Shown: piece by piece, positions 1 to 11,343 of the stretch | How the letters are laid out: the number at the start of each line of letters is the position of its first letter | How positions within the stretch are numbered: position 1 is the stretch's first letter | Source: Solidesulfovibrio sp. | GTDB taxonomy: Bacteria > Desulfobacterota > Desulfovibrionia > Desulfovibrionales > Desulfovibrionaceae | Direction: 5' to 3' | NCBI RefSeq assembly: GCF_038562415.1 | Contig: NZ_JBCFBA010000017.1 | Coordinates: 52,944 to 116,943 of the forward strand | DNA: 64,000 bases | Position numbers and translations under genes: made by a program | Notes under the pieces: model-generated | What the model saw: the letters and a program-made list of their open reading frames with translations, nothing else | Database searches by the model: none | Told to the model about the DNA's origin: nothing

Positions 1-2131
<2,131 letters not shown>

Positions 2132-2144
2132 CCCTTCGATCTCC

Positions 2145-5100
2145 CTACTGCACAAGGATCTTCTTGCCGGCGCCGATAAGCTCCAGACACTGCTCCTTGA
2201 GTCCGTCCAGTGCCTGATCGAGCTGATCTTCGGTTTCGATCCCTCCGGAGAAATAGCTCGAAGCCGTCACCCGCACGACGCGGGTGCCATCGACGTACCG
2301 GAGCACTTCCTCAATCGCCTGATTCAGCAGCCCTGGGCAGGCATGGACATCGGCCCGCAGCAGCGGGATCGACTGTGCAGCCCCATTCTTGGGATCCGCT
2401 CGCGAAGCGAGCGGTGCCAAAACGCGATTCTGCTGCTCCGCATTAAGCTGCTCCCACCCTGGCGTAACCTTAACCCTGACAATCGCCTGCTCGTAGGACG
2501 CCACGCGGGCTTTTACGGCAGAGTCGTGCCGCTTCTTGTACTCGGTTTCGAGGTTCCGCGTATGCTCGTCGATCGCAGGAAGCTCACGGAAGAAGGTTTC
2601 CTTGGCCATTAGATCGCGGAGTTTCTCGGCGTGTCCACGGAGGGAAGGATCGAGGTCGGGCTCCTCTTCCAAGAACGGCCAAAGCGTTTCGAGCGTCTTC
2701 CTCGCTCTGCCAAGGTCGTGGAGCCTGGGCGTGGTCAGCGCCTGCGCGAGCTCGGCGCTCCGCTTCACCGCTTCCTTTATCTCCTTATGGGCAGTGTTGA
2801 ATGTCAGAATAGCGTTGTCTTCCTTGCCGGCCCGGATCGACCGCATATGATCAAGCGCGCTACGCAGTACGTCCATACCGGGCAGGCTGTTCTCGCGTAG
2901 CAGCCCCAAGGCATCTTCAACGCCAACCTCTCGGGACGCTACCTCGGAGCGAATGGTTGACGCCGCGACACCGGCGTTCGAGATGTCGGGCATCGCCTTG
3001 CCAAAGGCAGCCTCGAAGGCCTGAGCAGCATCCGCCCAATCCTTCATGTCAGTCTCGTTAACCTTCGGGCGAAACGAGGCCTGCCGGAATAGGTTGTTGT
3101 TGGGGAAGGTGTTCTTTGCGTCGAGCGACAGAGCCGACTCGACCATTTGGCCCTTGCTCGTGGCCTCTACCTTTCCGGCACGAAGTAGGGCCACAACCAG
3201 GAGCCGGATAACATCGAAGTCCCAGCCGAAGGGCTCCTTGACGAACTCGTCGGCCAAGTAGCGTCCACTCGCAACCTCTCCATAGCTCGTTCGGTTCTCG
3301 ATGCGGGCCAGCACCTCGGCGAGAGGGCCAGACTCGACGTTGAACACTAGATTGCCGCCCTGATCCCGGACTAATCCAAGGTCAGAGAAGACCGCGCCGA
3401 GACCGCGGAGGTTTTCTGTAGTCATTAATGACTCGAGATCCTTCTTGCCTACGCGGGCAGCGGCCTCCTCGAAGCGATCGAAGACCTCGGGGAGTGCCTG
3501 TGCCAGCACCTTGCCAGCGCTACGTGCGATGTCGGCTGCACCGTCCTCTGGGCTTCGGTCATTGCCGCGGAAAAAAATCGTCCCTGTGAGGAGCGCTTGT
3601 TTGATCAGACGGCGTAGCTCATCTTGATGACGCCTCTGGCGCAGCTTCTCTTCGGCCACCAGCGCAGTCTCGTCCTTGGTCTGCGCCCCCCGTTCCTTGC
3701 GGGAGAGTATTTCCTTGGAACGGAAGAGCTCGACCGTCTCGCGGTCGATGGCCTCATCGAGTGCCATGACCCAGAAGATGGCCTTGGCCTCAGTCTGGCT
3801 GCGCTTGCGCGCCTCTTCGACGCTTTCGGTGTAGTCCTTGCCGGCCTCGGCCAGAGTAAGGTGGGCTGGAATGTCGCCCTCTACCACTTCCCGCCCCCCC
3901 AGAAACAGCCCCGTCCTGAAGACCTTGATTTCAAGGAAGTTGTGCGAGGGCTGCGGCTGCCACAGCCCAGTGATGACTTCGGCGTGCAGACGGCTCACGT
4001 CTCCGGGCTTAGGGGAGAGGCTAGATCGCTGCCGCTCCCAATCGTCTTCGGCGGGTGTGGGAATGCGGTAGCCGTCGTCGCCCAGACGCACCATGTGCGC
4101 CTTCTCCAGGGCGGCGAGAGCGGCCTTCACGTCGACGAGCATTGAGTCGGCGTCAATCATTGGATGCAGAGTCGCAGCGATGTTTTCTGCCGTCCTGTGG
4201 ATACTACGCACATACTGCAGGAGGCAGGTGGACTTGGCCACTGCCTGCGCAAGCGAATGCTCGACCTTCTTGCCAATGTCGTCAATCTTGCCGCGCACTT
4301 CGCTGCTAATGTTCCCGGCTACGAGGTCGTAGACTTGGTCGATGCGCGCCAGTGTGCCCACGGGCTTGCCCTGGAGGTCGACGTCGGGATGGATGAGGAG
4401 CTGTTGCGCAAGCTTGATGATGGTTCGATTGGCTCCCCCCACGTGTTTACTTGCACCGCCCTGGGTGCGCAGACCCGAGACCACCTGAATGATGAGGTCG
4501 ATTTGATACGGCAGAAGTGGGTATAGGTCGACGAAGGCTTCGGTTGATAGCTCGGGCAACTTGATGTCGGCCGTCAGGCGCGTGTTATCGGTCAGCCGCC
4601 CGCGGTGCTCTTTGAAGAGCGCCCGCAGCATCGCCTCGGCATCAGCGTTTTTCGACAGGACGCGTTTGCTTGTGACCTCCGAAATATCTGATGGCTCGAG
4701 ATGGACCTGGAGGGGGAACCGGTCCATGAGGCGGGCGAGCTCGACGCGCTTTTCGTCAAGACCTCCAACCAGCTCAGTGAGCTTCTCCTGCGAGGTGACG
4801 ACCAACCACAACTTGCCTCGACCGATGCGGCCAAGGTTCTGCACGACCGCCTGTAGATCAAGCATCTTCTGAACGTCGCGGGCGACGAACTGCCCAACCT
4901 CGTCGACCACGAAAAGCAAAGTCTTGCCTGGGCGGCGACGGCTCATGAGCTCCATACCCCGCTTGGCTAGATCGCCAGCGGAGATGTCAGCGCGCCTGAG
5001 TGCGGACTCTCGCCAGCTATCAGCCGTCGGATAAGTGGCAGGATCAAGTTCGTGCATCACTCGGCTCGCCTGCTGCACAGCGATCGCGATCTTGCCCTTC

Positions 5101-5690
5101 TCGACGTCCCAGTCCTTGTCGAAGACTTCACGGTACTTCTGCTTGAAGGTGTCGAGACGACCGGCATCCTCTAGAGTGATTTCGAGCTCGGATAGATCGA
5201 GGTCGCGGGCGTACCCGAGGCTCTGGAGGAAGAGCCTATACATGATCTCAGTAATGCTCTGGTTGCCTGTGCGGATTCCGCGGTCCGTCGAGACGTCGAA
5301 AATTACTGCCTCCGTCGGAATCTGCTCGGCTATGTTGGTGAGGAGAACCTGCACCTTCTGGTCAGCCGTGCGCTTGCTGAGCATTTGGGCCGCGCCATGA
5401 CCCAATATCTGCCGGTTCTCAAGTGCAAGCCCGAGGTACTTGGCGAAGCTCGACTTGCCTGAACCGAAGAAGCCCGAGACCCAAATGCCCACACCCTCGT
5501 GTGGCTTCTTGGGAGTTTCCCAATAATGATCGAAAATCTCGGTGAAATGCCCGCGGATTGAGTCAGTCACCACGTACTCGGCTAGCTCATCGCGGATGAT
5601 CTGCTCGTCGGCCTGGTCGACCTTGATCACTTCCTCGATACGCCGGGCGATATCGTTTGCGAACAGGCTGTTGATGGTCTTTTCAATCAT
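2145..5690 (-). CDS. brxC: BREX P-loop ATPase BrxC
   Basis: BrxC (PglY family) is the large ATPase of BREX. The protein is about 1181 aa, the usual length. A Walker A motif GFFGSGKSS lies near residue 73 and an acidic Walker B-like VVDEVGQFV near residue 260. The N-terminal pattern (small ORF-like INSLFANDIARRIEEVIKVDQ) is the typical BrxC opening. I chose the ATG at 5690 because AAGGTGA sits just upstream; a TTG at 5705 overlapping the brxB stop is the alternative and adds five residues. It lies between brxB and pglX in a tight co-directional cluster. Confidence 0.95.
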   Translation of the reverse strand: MIEKTINSLFANDIARRIEEVIKVDQADEQIIRDELAEYVVTDSIRGHFTEIFDHYWETPKKPHEGVGIWVSGFFGSGKSSFAKYLGLALENRQILGHGAAQMLSKRTADQKVQVLLTNIAEQIPTEAVIFDVSTDRGIRTGNQSITEIMYRLFLQSLGYARDLDLSELEITLEDAGRLDTFKQKYREVFDKDWDVEKGKIAIAVQQASRVMHELDPATYPTADSWRESALRRADISAGDLAKRGMELMSRRRPGKTLLFVVDEVGQFVARDVQKMLDLQAVVQNLGRIGRGKLWLVVTSQEKLTELVGGLDEKRVELARLMDRFPLQVHLEPSDISEVTSKRVLSKNADAEAMLRALFKEHRGRLTDNTRLTADIKLPELSTEAFVDLYPLLPYQIDLIIQVVSGLRTQGGASKHVGGANRTIIKLAQQLLIHPDVDLQGKPVGTLARIDQVYDLVAGNISSEVRGKIDDIGKKVEHSLAQAVAKSTCLLQYVRSIHRTAENIAATLHPMIDADSMLVDVKAALAALEKAHMVRLGDDGYRIPTPAEDDWERQRSSLSPKPGDVSRLHAEVITGLWQPQPSHNFLEIKVFRTGLFLGGREVVEGDIPAHLTLAEAGKDYTESVEEARKRSQTEAKAIFWVMALDEAIDRETVELFRSKEILSRKERGAQTKDETALVAEEKLRQRRHQDELRRLIKQALLTGTIFFRGNDRSPEDGAADIARSAGKVLAQALPEVFDRFEEAAARVGKKDLESLMTTENLRGLGAVFSDLGLVRDQGGNLVFNVESGPLAEVLARIENRTSYGEVASGRYLADEFVKEPFGWDFDVIRLLVVALLRAGKVEATSKGQMVESALSLDAKNTFPNNNLFRQASFRPKVNETDMKDWADAAQAFEAAFGKAMPDISNAGVAASTIRSEVASREVGVEDALGLLRENSLPGMDVLRSALDHMRSIRAGKEDNAILTFNTAHKEIKEAVKRSAELAQALTTPRLHDLGRARKTLETLWPFLEEEPDLDPSLRGHAEKLRDLMAKETFFRELPAIDEHTRNLETEYKKRHDSAVKARVASYEQAIVRVKVTPGWEQLNAEQQNRVLAPLASRADPKNGAAQSIPLLRADVHACPGLLNQAIEEVLRYVDGTRVVRVTASSYFSGGIETEDQLDQALDGLKEQCLELIGAGKKILVQ

Positions 5691-5701
5691 CTGGTTCACC
5701 T

Positions 5702-6280
5702 TCAAAAGATCTTTGGCCGATAGTTGTGTTCGGCATCGAGGACTCCCATGAACCGGAGGCCTGCTGCACCGTCGAGCTCACCCGGGTAGAAAAGTACAGC
5801 TGGAACATGCACCTTCCCCTTGAGCTGCTCGAGCAGGGAAGAGGTTCGGTAGATTGGGAATAGTGCACCAGCCCGCACGATGAAAACTATGTCACGCAGA
5901 GGAGTTACATCCGGGGGGATTCGCGAGGCAACCAAATCATCCAGAGGGCAGTACTCGCTGATCACTTGGTGGATTGTCTCGACCGTAGCCTCCAGGCCAA
6001 CCGACTTCTCGGCATCGGCGAGAGCTTTGGTGTCGAGACCTTCAGCCTCGAGGGCCGCCGTCATACATTCCGCAAGGGAGATCGTAGTCACACGCTTGCC
6101 CGCCTGCTCGAGCCGTGTCCTGAGAAGCCCCATCTCTTGGCGGATTAGGAACTCGTCTTCGGGCGGGTAGCGAAAGATGGCGTACGGCATATCGTGGTAC
6201 GCGCTGATGTACGGGCGCGGATCGCCTTGTTTAAGGGCTAACTCGAGTTGGCCCGTGAGCCTTTCCTTCCAGTCCGTCAT
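5702..6280 (-). CDS. brxB: BREX protein BrxB (DUF1788)
   Basis: A 192-aa protein of the DUF1788/BrxB family, an essential small BREX component of unresolved biochemical role. Recognisable stretches are IFRYPPEDEFLIRQEM near the N-terminus and PGELDGAAGLRFMG near the C-terminus, which are typical of the family. The ATG at 6280 overlaps the brxA stop (ATGA) and is preceded by AAAGGAG, so translation is probably coupled. The stop abuts the brxC start. Confidence 0.87.
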   Translation of the reverse strand: MTDWKERLTGQLELALKQGDPRPYISAYHDMPYAIFRYPPEDEFLIRQEMGLLRTRLEQAGKRVTTISLAECMTAALEAEGLDTKALADAEKSVGLEATVETIHQVISEYCPLDDLVASRIPPDVTPLRDIVFIVRAGALFPIYRTSSLLEQLKGKVHVPAVLFYPGELDGAAGLRFMGVLDAEHNYRPKIF

Positions 6281-7062
6281 GAGCAAAGCTCCTTTGCGAA
6301 TTCGGCAACTGACCCACAGGGCAGCGTGAGCTGTGCTAGGCTGCCGGCGACCTCGTAGTGGAGCTTTCTGAACTGGTGCAGGCGAAGAAGTTCGCGTTCC
6401 ACGTCCGAGGAGTCCATTAGGAACATGTGCCAGTCTTCCGAGTCGATAACCTTCCTCGCGTTTGACTCGCCCTCAACCATCGCGTGTAACAGATAAAGCA
6501 GGCTCTGTTCGGGGAGGTGATACGACGTATACTCTTTATGCTGACCCCCGGTCAGCAGGGCGAAGTCAACGGCTATCTTAAGCAAAGCAGAGGCTACCCG
6601 TTTCGTGGTTGCCTCTGTCCACGTACCCGACCACTCGATGTCATTTTTCTTGCCTAACTCTTTGAGATACAGGACGACGTCATTGGTATGCAGGCGATAA
6701 GTTCCTTTGATGAACTGTGGGTAGAGCCAGTTCACCAAAAAGTCGCGAAGCAGGAACTCATCGCGTGTCATGTGCCACAGGAGCAGTGGCTTCCAGATTT
6801 CGCGGTCGCAGCCAGCACGTGCAAGATCAACCAACACGCGGTCGCGGTTCTCAGGATCGAATCGACGATTAAGCACCCAGGCGACGTCGCGTGCCCAGTG
6901 CGCGCTCGTCGCGCCGATGCTGTTCTCCTCGCGGACCCGTCGTAGGTTCTCGAGGCGCGATACCGAAAAATCCCAATCCTGCAATATTGCCAAAGTCTCA
7001 TTGATCAGTGAGCCCTTGATGATCGTGAACGAGGAAACGACGCGTGAACGTGTTTCTGCCAT
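6277..7062 (-). CDS. brxA: BREX protein BrxA (DUF1819)
   Basis: A 261-aa protein of the DUF1819/BrxA family, a small helical DNA-binding BREX component. The N-terminal SSFTIIKGSLINETLAILQD and central WHMTRDEFLLRDFLVNWLY segments match the family pattern. The ATG directly follows the brxE stop codon and its stop overlaps the brxB start, so the genes form one translationally coupled operon. Confidence 0.85.
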   Translation of the reverse strand: MAETRSRVVSSFTIIKGSLINETLAILQDWDFSVSRLENLRRVREENSIGATSAHWARDVAWVLNRRFDPENRDRVLVDLARAGCDREIWKPLLLWHMTRDEFLLRDFLVNWLYPQFIKGTYRLHTNDVVLYLKELGKKNDIEWSGTWTEATTKRVASALLKIAVDFALLTGGQHKEYTSYHLPEQSLLYLLHAMVEGESNARKVIDSEDWHMFLMDSSDVERELLRLHQFRKLHYEVAGSLAQLTLPCGSVAEFAKELCS

Positions 7063-7635
7063 CTAGGCTTCCAGTCTCACATAAGGGATTGCAGGATTGC
7101 CTGTCTCACTGCGGAAGAAGCCTGCTGCGAGAAGCGTGAGGATCTCATCGTTGGGCCGGTGCGTGCCAGTAAGCGGAACCGCTCGGTTCTCAGCGGAGCG
7201 CCGAAGTTTGGATGCAGTTTCGAGTTGTGCTGCGGTGACGAGGTCAAAGCTCTTGAGGACCAGCAGCAGATCATCCCCTGTGACCTTTGTGAGCTGCTGA
7301 AAGAATGGAGCCCACTTCTCGCCTTCGTCGAGCCATCCCTGCCAGTGTTCTTCGAACTCATCCTCTACCTCCGCCGGCAAGCTCCAAAGTGTAATGCAAC
7401 CTGGAGGGTCGAAGAGTTCGTGACAGCGTGAACGTGCTACCGCGAACACGATCCGCGTCTGAGCGAAGAGGTAGGTAGTGGGGAAGCCGCGCCGGATGAC
7501 CACGGCACCGCGACCACCAAGTAGGCCCTGCGTGTTCCACCAACGAGCCACATCCATTTCGCCATATCGTCCTACGATGAGACGCAGCTTGAGGAGGCGT
7601 TCGAAATCAATCGGCTGTGCCACGTTCTCCATCAT
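7063..7635 (-). CDS. brxE: BrxE-like BREX protein
   Basis: A 190-aa protein whose opening (LLKLRLIVGRYGEMDVARWWNT, residues 12-33) matches what I know of BrxE, the component specific to type 6 BREX. Its position immediately upstream of brxA supports this: brxE-brxA-brxB-brxC-pglX is the type 6 order. The ATG at 7635 overlaps the upstream HTH gene's stop (ATGA), with GGGAGGG as ribosome site. Function is unknown. The family call rests on pattern memory plus context, so it is less sure than brxA/B/C. Confidence 0.75.
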   Translation of the reverse strand: MMENVAQPIDFERLLKLRLIVGRYGEMDVARWWNTQGLLGGRGAVVIRRGFPTTYLFAQTRIVFAVARSRCHELFDPPGCITLWSLPAEVEDEFEEHWQGWLDEGEKWAPFFQQLTKVTGDDLLLVLKSFDLVTAAQLETASKLRRSAENRAVPLTGTHRPNDEILTLLAAGFFRSETGNPAIPYVRLEA

Positions 7636-7835
7636 CGGCCCTCCCTTGAGCCCTGCTCATCTGGCCCGGCCCCACCAGTGTGGACCCACTCGTCTATCTC
7701 CGAGAGCTTAAACTTCCACAACCGGCCAACCCGGTGAGCAGGCAGGCCTTTGGTCTCGATCCATCGATAGACGGAGTCCTTGGCCACGCCGAGGTGGTTG
7801 GCGACTTCGTCCACGGAAACCCAGGGTTCAGGCAT
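7632..7835 (-). CDS. Small HTH DNA-binding protein at the head of the BREX operon
   Basis: A 67-aa protein with an excisionase/MerR-like helix-turn-helix (HTH_17 type): WVSVDEVANHLGVAKDSVYRW at residues 5-25, then KFKLSEIDEWV. It is the first gene of the operon, overlaps brxE by ATGA and has AAGGACGG upstream. Its place suggests an autoregulator of the BREX operon rather than a true excisionase, because no integrase follows it. That role is an inference. Confidence 0.75.
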   Translation of the reverse strand: MPEPWVSVDEVANHLGVAKDSVYRWIETKGLPAHRVGRLWKFKLSEIDEWVHTGGAGPDEQGSREGR

Positions 7836-8173
7836 CGTCCGTCCTTCGGGAAAGTGCCGGTTTCTTATGTTGTTGGGTAAGCGGCTCTTCGGCTCAAATC
7901 ATTTCCTATCACCCGCCACAAGAATGGACAATACCGGACGCGGTATGACCAGAATCTGTGAGACCAGGCTATTAGCAACGATGCCCTCGGAGTGGGGAGC
8001 CGCAAAAGAACCAGTTTCTGTTTTGGAAAGACTCCGGTGCCTATTCTCTCATTTTTCTGGCCAGTTATGCCGACAAAGAAAATGGGCACGCCCAGCGAAT
8101 TTGCCGAACGTGCCCGATGGGGCTGGCCATGTCAGGCTGATCGTGTCAGTTCATGGCACAGAGAACGCTGCCC
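7836..8173. promoter_or_regulatory. BREX upstream region with palindromic operator candidate
   Basis: A 338-base gap with no convincing gene. A perfect dyad ATACCG-GACG-CGGTAT lies at 7931-7946, about 100 bases upstream of the HTH gene start, a plausible binding site for that protein. A second inverted repeat GGGCACG/CGTGCCC lies at 8084-8115 with an 18-base loop. A weak leftward promoter may be present (TTGTCC, 17 bases, TAGGAA), but it is not convincing. Confidence 0.45.
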
Positions 8174-8644
8174 TCACCCATTTACTAGCTTGTGTCTTTC
8201 AAGCTCTGTCTCGAAGTTCACAAACTCATTGCATGACTTCAAGTCGTCAACAAGGCATTGGAAATCTTCACACATGATTTTATAATCACCACTTGGCGTG
8301 CTCGAGCTAAAATAAATTAAAAACGATTTCTCTACATATTCACTTGTTTCATTTCCATCAGAAAAACATGTACGTTCACAACCCCCATCAAACGGGAGCA
8401 TGTACAAAACGACACGAGCACCATTAGACTCGAATTGAAAAAATTTATATAATTTCATTGCCCTCGCCAATTTGCAATCCTTTGAACTATAAAACGCACT
8501 GCCCAGCAAAGCTGGTTCCAAAACACACTTTGTTCTAAAAGACAAGCCTTCGGAAGCATGATCCGCAGCAAAGAGCATTAGGGACATTACATGCTTGAAC
8601 CCATGATCCTTAATCGATGCAACAACATTCTTGTCTATATACAT
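8174..8644 (-). CDS. Hypothetical protein, AT-rich orphan
   Basis: A 156-aa protein with no recognised domain. It starts at an ATG with GGTGGAGATGTC upstream, a good ribosome site, and has much lower GC than the BREX genes. It contains a YKFFQFES stretch and a later DYKIMCEDFQ segment that loosely recall the FEFES proteins at 18509 and 21908; the resemblance is too weak to call homology by eye. It stands alone between the BREX operon and the integrase. Confidence 0.7.
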   Translation of the reverse strand: MYIDKNVVASIKDHGFKHVMSLMLFAADHASEGLSFRTKCVLEPALLGSAFYSSKDCKLARAMKLYKFFQFESNGARVVLYMLPFDGGCERTCFSDGNETSEYVEKSFLIYFSSSTPSGDYKIMCEDFQCLVDDLKSCNEFVNFETELERHKLVNG

Positions 8645-8925
8645 GACATCTCCACCTTTTTACGTTATAATTTTTGAACACCATTGACGATCATGCTCAA
8701 CCGTAAAATTGTACCTCTTCCAGTTTTTCAGCTTAATACCTCAGTAGAATTTTTTTAAATTTAAAAATTAATAATTGACATTTGCAGCATTTCTCCATGA
8801 TTCTACACAGAATTACAACAAACTTTACTCACGACTCAGACAAATAAAAACCTGTCAACTTTAAAATGTTTTTACAATTTACCGTCCGAATTCGTACACA
8901 AAAAGAAATGACACATTTTCGCCTG

Positions 8926-9975
8926 CTAAACACAACCTGGAAGCAACTCAACCGCACGGCGTTTTTCACCTTCAAGAACATGGTAATAAGTATCAACGGT
9001 CATTTTAATCGTCGAGTGACCAAGAAGCTTACTGACGGCGGCCACATCTGCACCCTTGGACAACATCACCGACGCAAACAGGTGGCGCACGTCATAAAAT
9101 CGAATCGGATATGTAATACCAGCTCTTTCACATGCAGTATCGAACGAACGGCGCAATTTCTTCATGGGCCTCCCTTTGTATTCAACAATCTTATCCGTAA
9201 CGGCCACCGCCTTCATTTCTCTCAAGCGGGCCAGGAATGCAGGCGTGAGAGGGATGGTCCGGTAGGTCTTCGTCTTGCGGCCATAAACCTTTATTTCGCC
9301 GCGCTCAAAATCTATCTGCGACCATTCCAACGCGAGCAACTCTGACTCGCCGCAGCGTGTTCCGGTGGCAAAAGCGACTTCGAGTGCCCAGGCCAAATGA
9401 GGTGCGGCGGCAGCCTTGATTTTCAGGAAGTCCTGAACCGTCAACCGGACGTCCCTGGGTGCTTCCTTCGTTTTCTTCCAGCCAGCCAACGGGTTGTTCG
9501 TGATAAGGCCGCTGTGGCGGGCATGGTTGAAGATGGAGTTCAGGTGGTCCAGGTAGCGGTTCCGGGTCGCCATGCTCCGCTCGACTTTCTTTTCTGTGTC
9601 ACGATAGCGCATTGAGTTGGCGAAGGGGACGACGTCCTCGTTGTAGGTCAACTCGGCCACCGGCCTTTTCGAAAAAGCCGGAATGAAAAATACGTTCATC
9701 GTATTCTTCAGTTCCCGGATGTATTTCTCGCTTCGGCCGCAGGCGCGGATGTGATCCAGGTATTGCTGGCAGAGGTCGTCGAACCAAACCTGCCCTTTTC
9801 TCTCGCCTGATTGCGGTTCATCCGCTGGCCGGCCTTGCTTCTTGGCCATCTTCTTGTCCAGATCAAATAGTTCGGCTTTTCGCTTTGCATCAGGTCCAGA
9901 GCCGAAGTGCCGTTGAACCTGTTTTCCCTGTTCGCGCCAGCGCACGAACCAACTTCCATTCCGTTCTCTGATCAT
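8926..9975 (-). CDS. Tyrosine-type site-specific integrase
   Basis: A 349-aa phage-type integrase. An N-terminal arm-binding/SAM-like region is followed by a catalytic domain with R207 (TGTRCGE), a K near 234-236, R297-H298 (YDVRHLFAS, with Tyr in place of the usual first His), H320 (LLGHS) and nucleophile Y330 (DTYYHV). The start at 9975 has an AGGAGG site. It is followed upstream by an AlpA-like gene, the usual integrase/excisionase pair of an integrative element. The set is complete enough for an active enzyme. Confidence 0.95.
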   Translation of the reverse strand: MIRERNGSWFVRWREQGKQVQRHFGSGPDAKRKAELFDLDKKMAKKQGRPADEPQSGERKGQVWFDDLCQQYLDHIRACGRSEKYIRELKNTMNVFFIPAFSKRPVAELTYNEDVVPFANSMRYRDTEKKVERSMATRNRYLDHLNSIFNHARHSGLITNNPLAGWKKTKEAPRDVRLTVQDFLKIKAAAAPHLAWALEVAFATGTRCGESELLALEWSQIDFERGEIKVYGRKTKTYRTIPLTPAFLARLREMKAVAVTDKIVEYKGRPMKKLRRSFDTACERAGITYPIRFYDVRHLFASVMLSKGADVAAVSKLLGHSTIKMTVDTYYHVLEGEKRRAVELLPGCV

Positions 9976-9984
9976 GGTTTCCTC

Positions 9985-10242
9985 CTATGTCACGATTCTG
10001 GGGGCTCTTTCTATTTTCTGCCCCGGGACAAGAAAGGTCACGGGAACATGCATGAACGCGTCGAGGTCAGACTGCGAAAATCGATTCCCGGCCGGCCCTC
10101 TTCTCGGAATGGAATACTCCCGCACGAGGTCACGAAAGCGCCTCGGCTGGTAGCCGCAGTACTTTGCGGCCTCGGTGAGGGTGAGGTATGGACCGACAGC
10201 GTTCATGGCGGGAAATATACACTTACCGCTTAAAATAGCCAT
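9985..10242 (-). CDS. AlpA/excisionase-like small DNA-binding protein
   Basis: An 85-aa protein with a winged-helix/AlpA-like segment (YLTLTEAAKYCGYQPRRF, about residues 19-36, then FSQSDLDAFM). Such proteins direct excision by the adjacent integrase. It ends 9 bases before the integrase start, so the two are probably co-transcribed. No clear ribosome site is seen at either the 10242 start or the internal Met at 10206, so the start is uncertain. Confidence 0.75.
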   Translation of the reverse strand: MAILSGKCIFPAMNAVGPYLTLTEAAKYCGYQPRRFRDLVREYSIPRRGPAGNRFSQSDLDAFMHVPVTFLVPGQKIERAPRIVT

Positions 10243-10502
10243 TAATCACAGATGATTAGATAGTTCCTCAAACACCTCCGACTTCCTTCATACAACTTGC
10301 TCCATCATGCTCGATATTTCTGCGACTTCCGGCTGTAGAGAAAGTGCGGCGAGCAGTAAAATTTTTAAGTACAAAAATATAAGCAAGTTAGCTTGGCCAA
10401 GCGAATATTTTTTGAGAACGACCTCGAACTATGCCCCGCGAGAATTGTGTCCGGCCCGCGCCCGCACAAGAAAAAAGGAGGGGCGGCCCTCCTGGCTGAT
10501 TG

Positions 10503-11060
10503 TTAGAGGGAATTCATCAGGACCTCCTCCACCTCCTCGTCTTGAACGCCCATGTAGCGGCGGGTGACGGAGGGGCTTGAGTGGTTTAGGCGCTTGGCCA
10601 GAACCTCCCAAGAGACTCCGTATTCACGGCGCTGATGATAGGTCCAGGTCTTGCGCAGAGAATGACAGCCGTAGTTCCCTTTGAGGTTGATGGCGGCGGC
10701 CCAGGCCTTCACCTTCTTGGTGACGGACAGGGTTGTCAGGGGCGAGTTCGCCGTCTTGCGGCTTTTGAACAGGTAGTGCCTGTCCTCGGGCTGGGCGATG
10801 GCGAGATATTCCTCCAGTGCCGCGACGATCTCCTTGTTTGCGATGATGACATTTGGTTTGCCGGTTTTCTTCTCCTGGATGGAGATGCGGTCACCGAGCT
10901 TCAAGCCGCGCACGGCGGCGACCCGGAGAGCGAGCAGGTCTTGTATGCGCAGGCCGCTGTTGATCCCCCAGATATAGAGGCACTTGTCTCTCGGGCTATC
11001 GGCCAGCAGGCGCTTGATGCTGCGCACATGACGCAAATCGGTAATGGGCTGTACCTTCAT
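10503..11060 (-). CDS. Short tyrosine recombinase
   Basis: A 185-aa catalytic-domain-only tyrosine recombinase: R38 (NSGLRIQDLL), H133-x-x-R136 (CHSLRKTW), H160 (LNHSS) and Y169 (TRRYMG) are all in place. It lacks an N-terminal DNA-binding domain, like small XerD-type or fimbrial-inversion recombinases. AGGAGGG lies just upstream of the ATG. It is separate from, and unlike, the integrase at 8926, so the island carries two recombinases. Confidence 0.88.
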   Translation of the reverse strand: MKVQPITDLRHVRSIKRLLADSPRDKCLYIWGINSGLRIQDLLALRVAAVRGLKLGDRISIQEKKTGKPNVIIANKEIVAALEEYLAIAQPEDRHYLFKSRKTANSPLTTLSVTKKVKAWAAAINLKGNYGCHSLRKTWTYHQRREYGVSWEVLAKRLNHSSPSVTRRYMGVQDEEVEEVLMNSL

Positions 11061-11308
11061 GGGTTACCCTCCTGGAAAGCATGTTTTTCTTTGGGGAAGG
11101 ATCAAACCGAGCTTTCGAAATGGGGCCGGGGCCTCGGCCGGCGGCACAAATCCAGGTATCTCATTGAAGCTAAAAGCCTTTCTCAGAAATTCTGGCCCAA
11201 TGCCGCTTCTTATGTAGAAAGCGGCTTTGGGGCTTGCCCGCGTCGGCACCGTCTGGGCTGCCAAAGTGACTGCTCGCGGCCGCCGCGACTGCCCTGCCAA
11301 AGAGAGGA

Positions 11309-11330
11309 AGCCGGACCTTGCGGCCCGGCT
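11309..11330 (-). terminator. Hairpin downstream of the AbrB-like gene
   Basis: Arms AGCCGGACC/GGCCCGGCT with a 4-base loop lie just past the stop of the minus-strand gene at 11344, followed on the minus strand by a pyrimidine run (TTCCTCTCTTT). This is a plausible weak intrinsic terminator. The remaining bases up to 11061 hold no gene I trust. Confidence 0.4.
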
Positions 11331-11343
11331 ACCCGGTTGAAGT

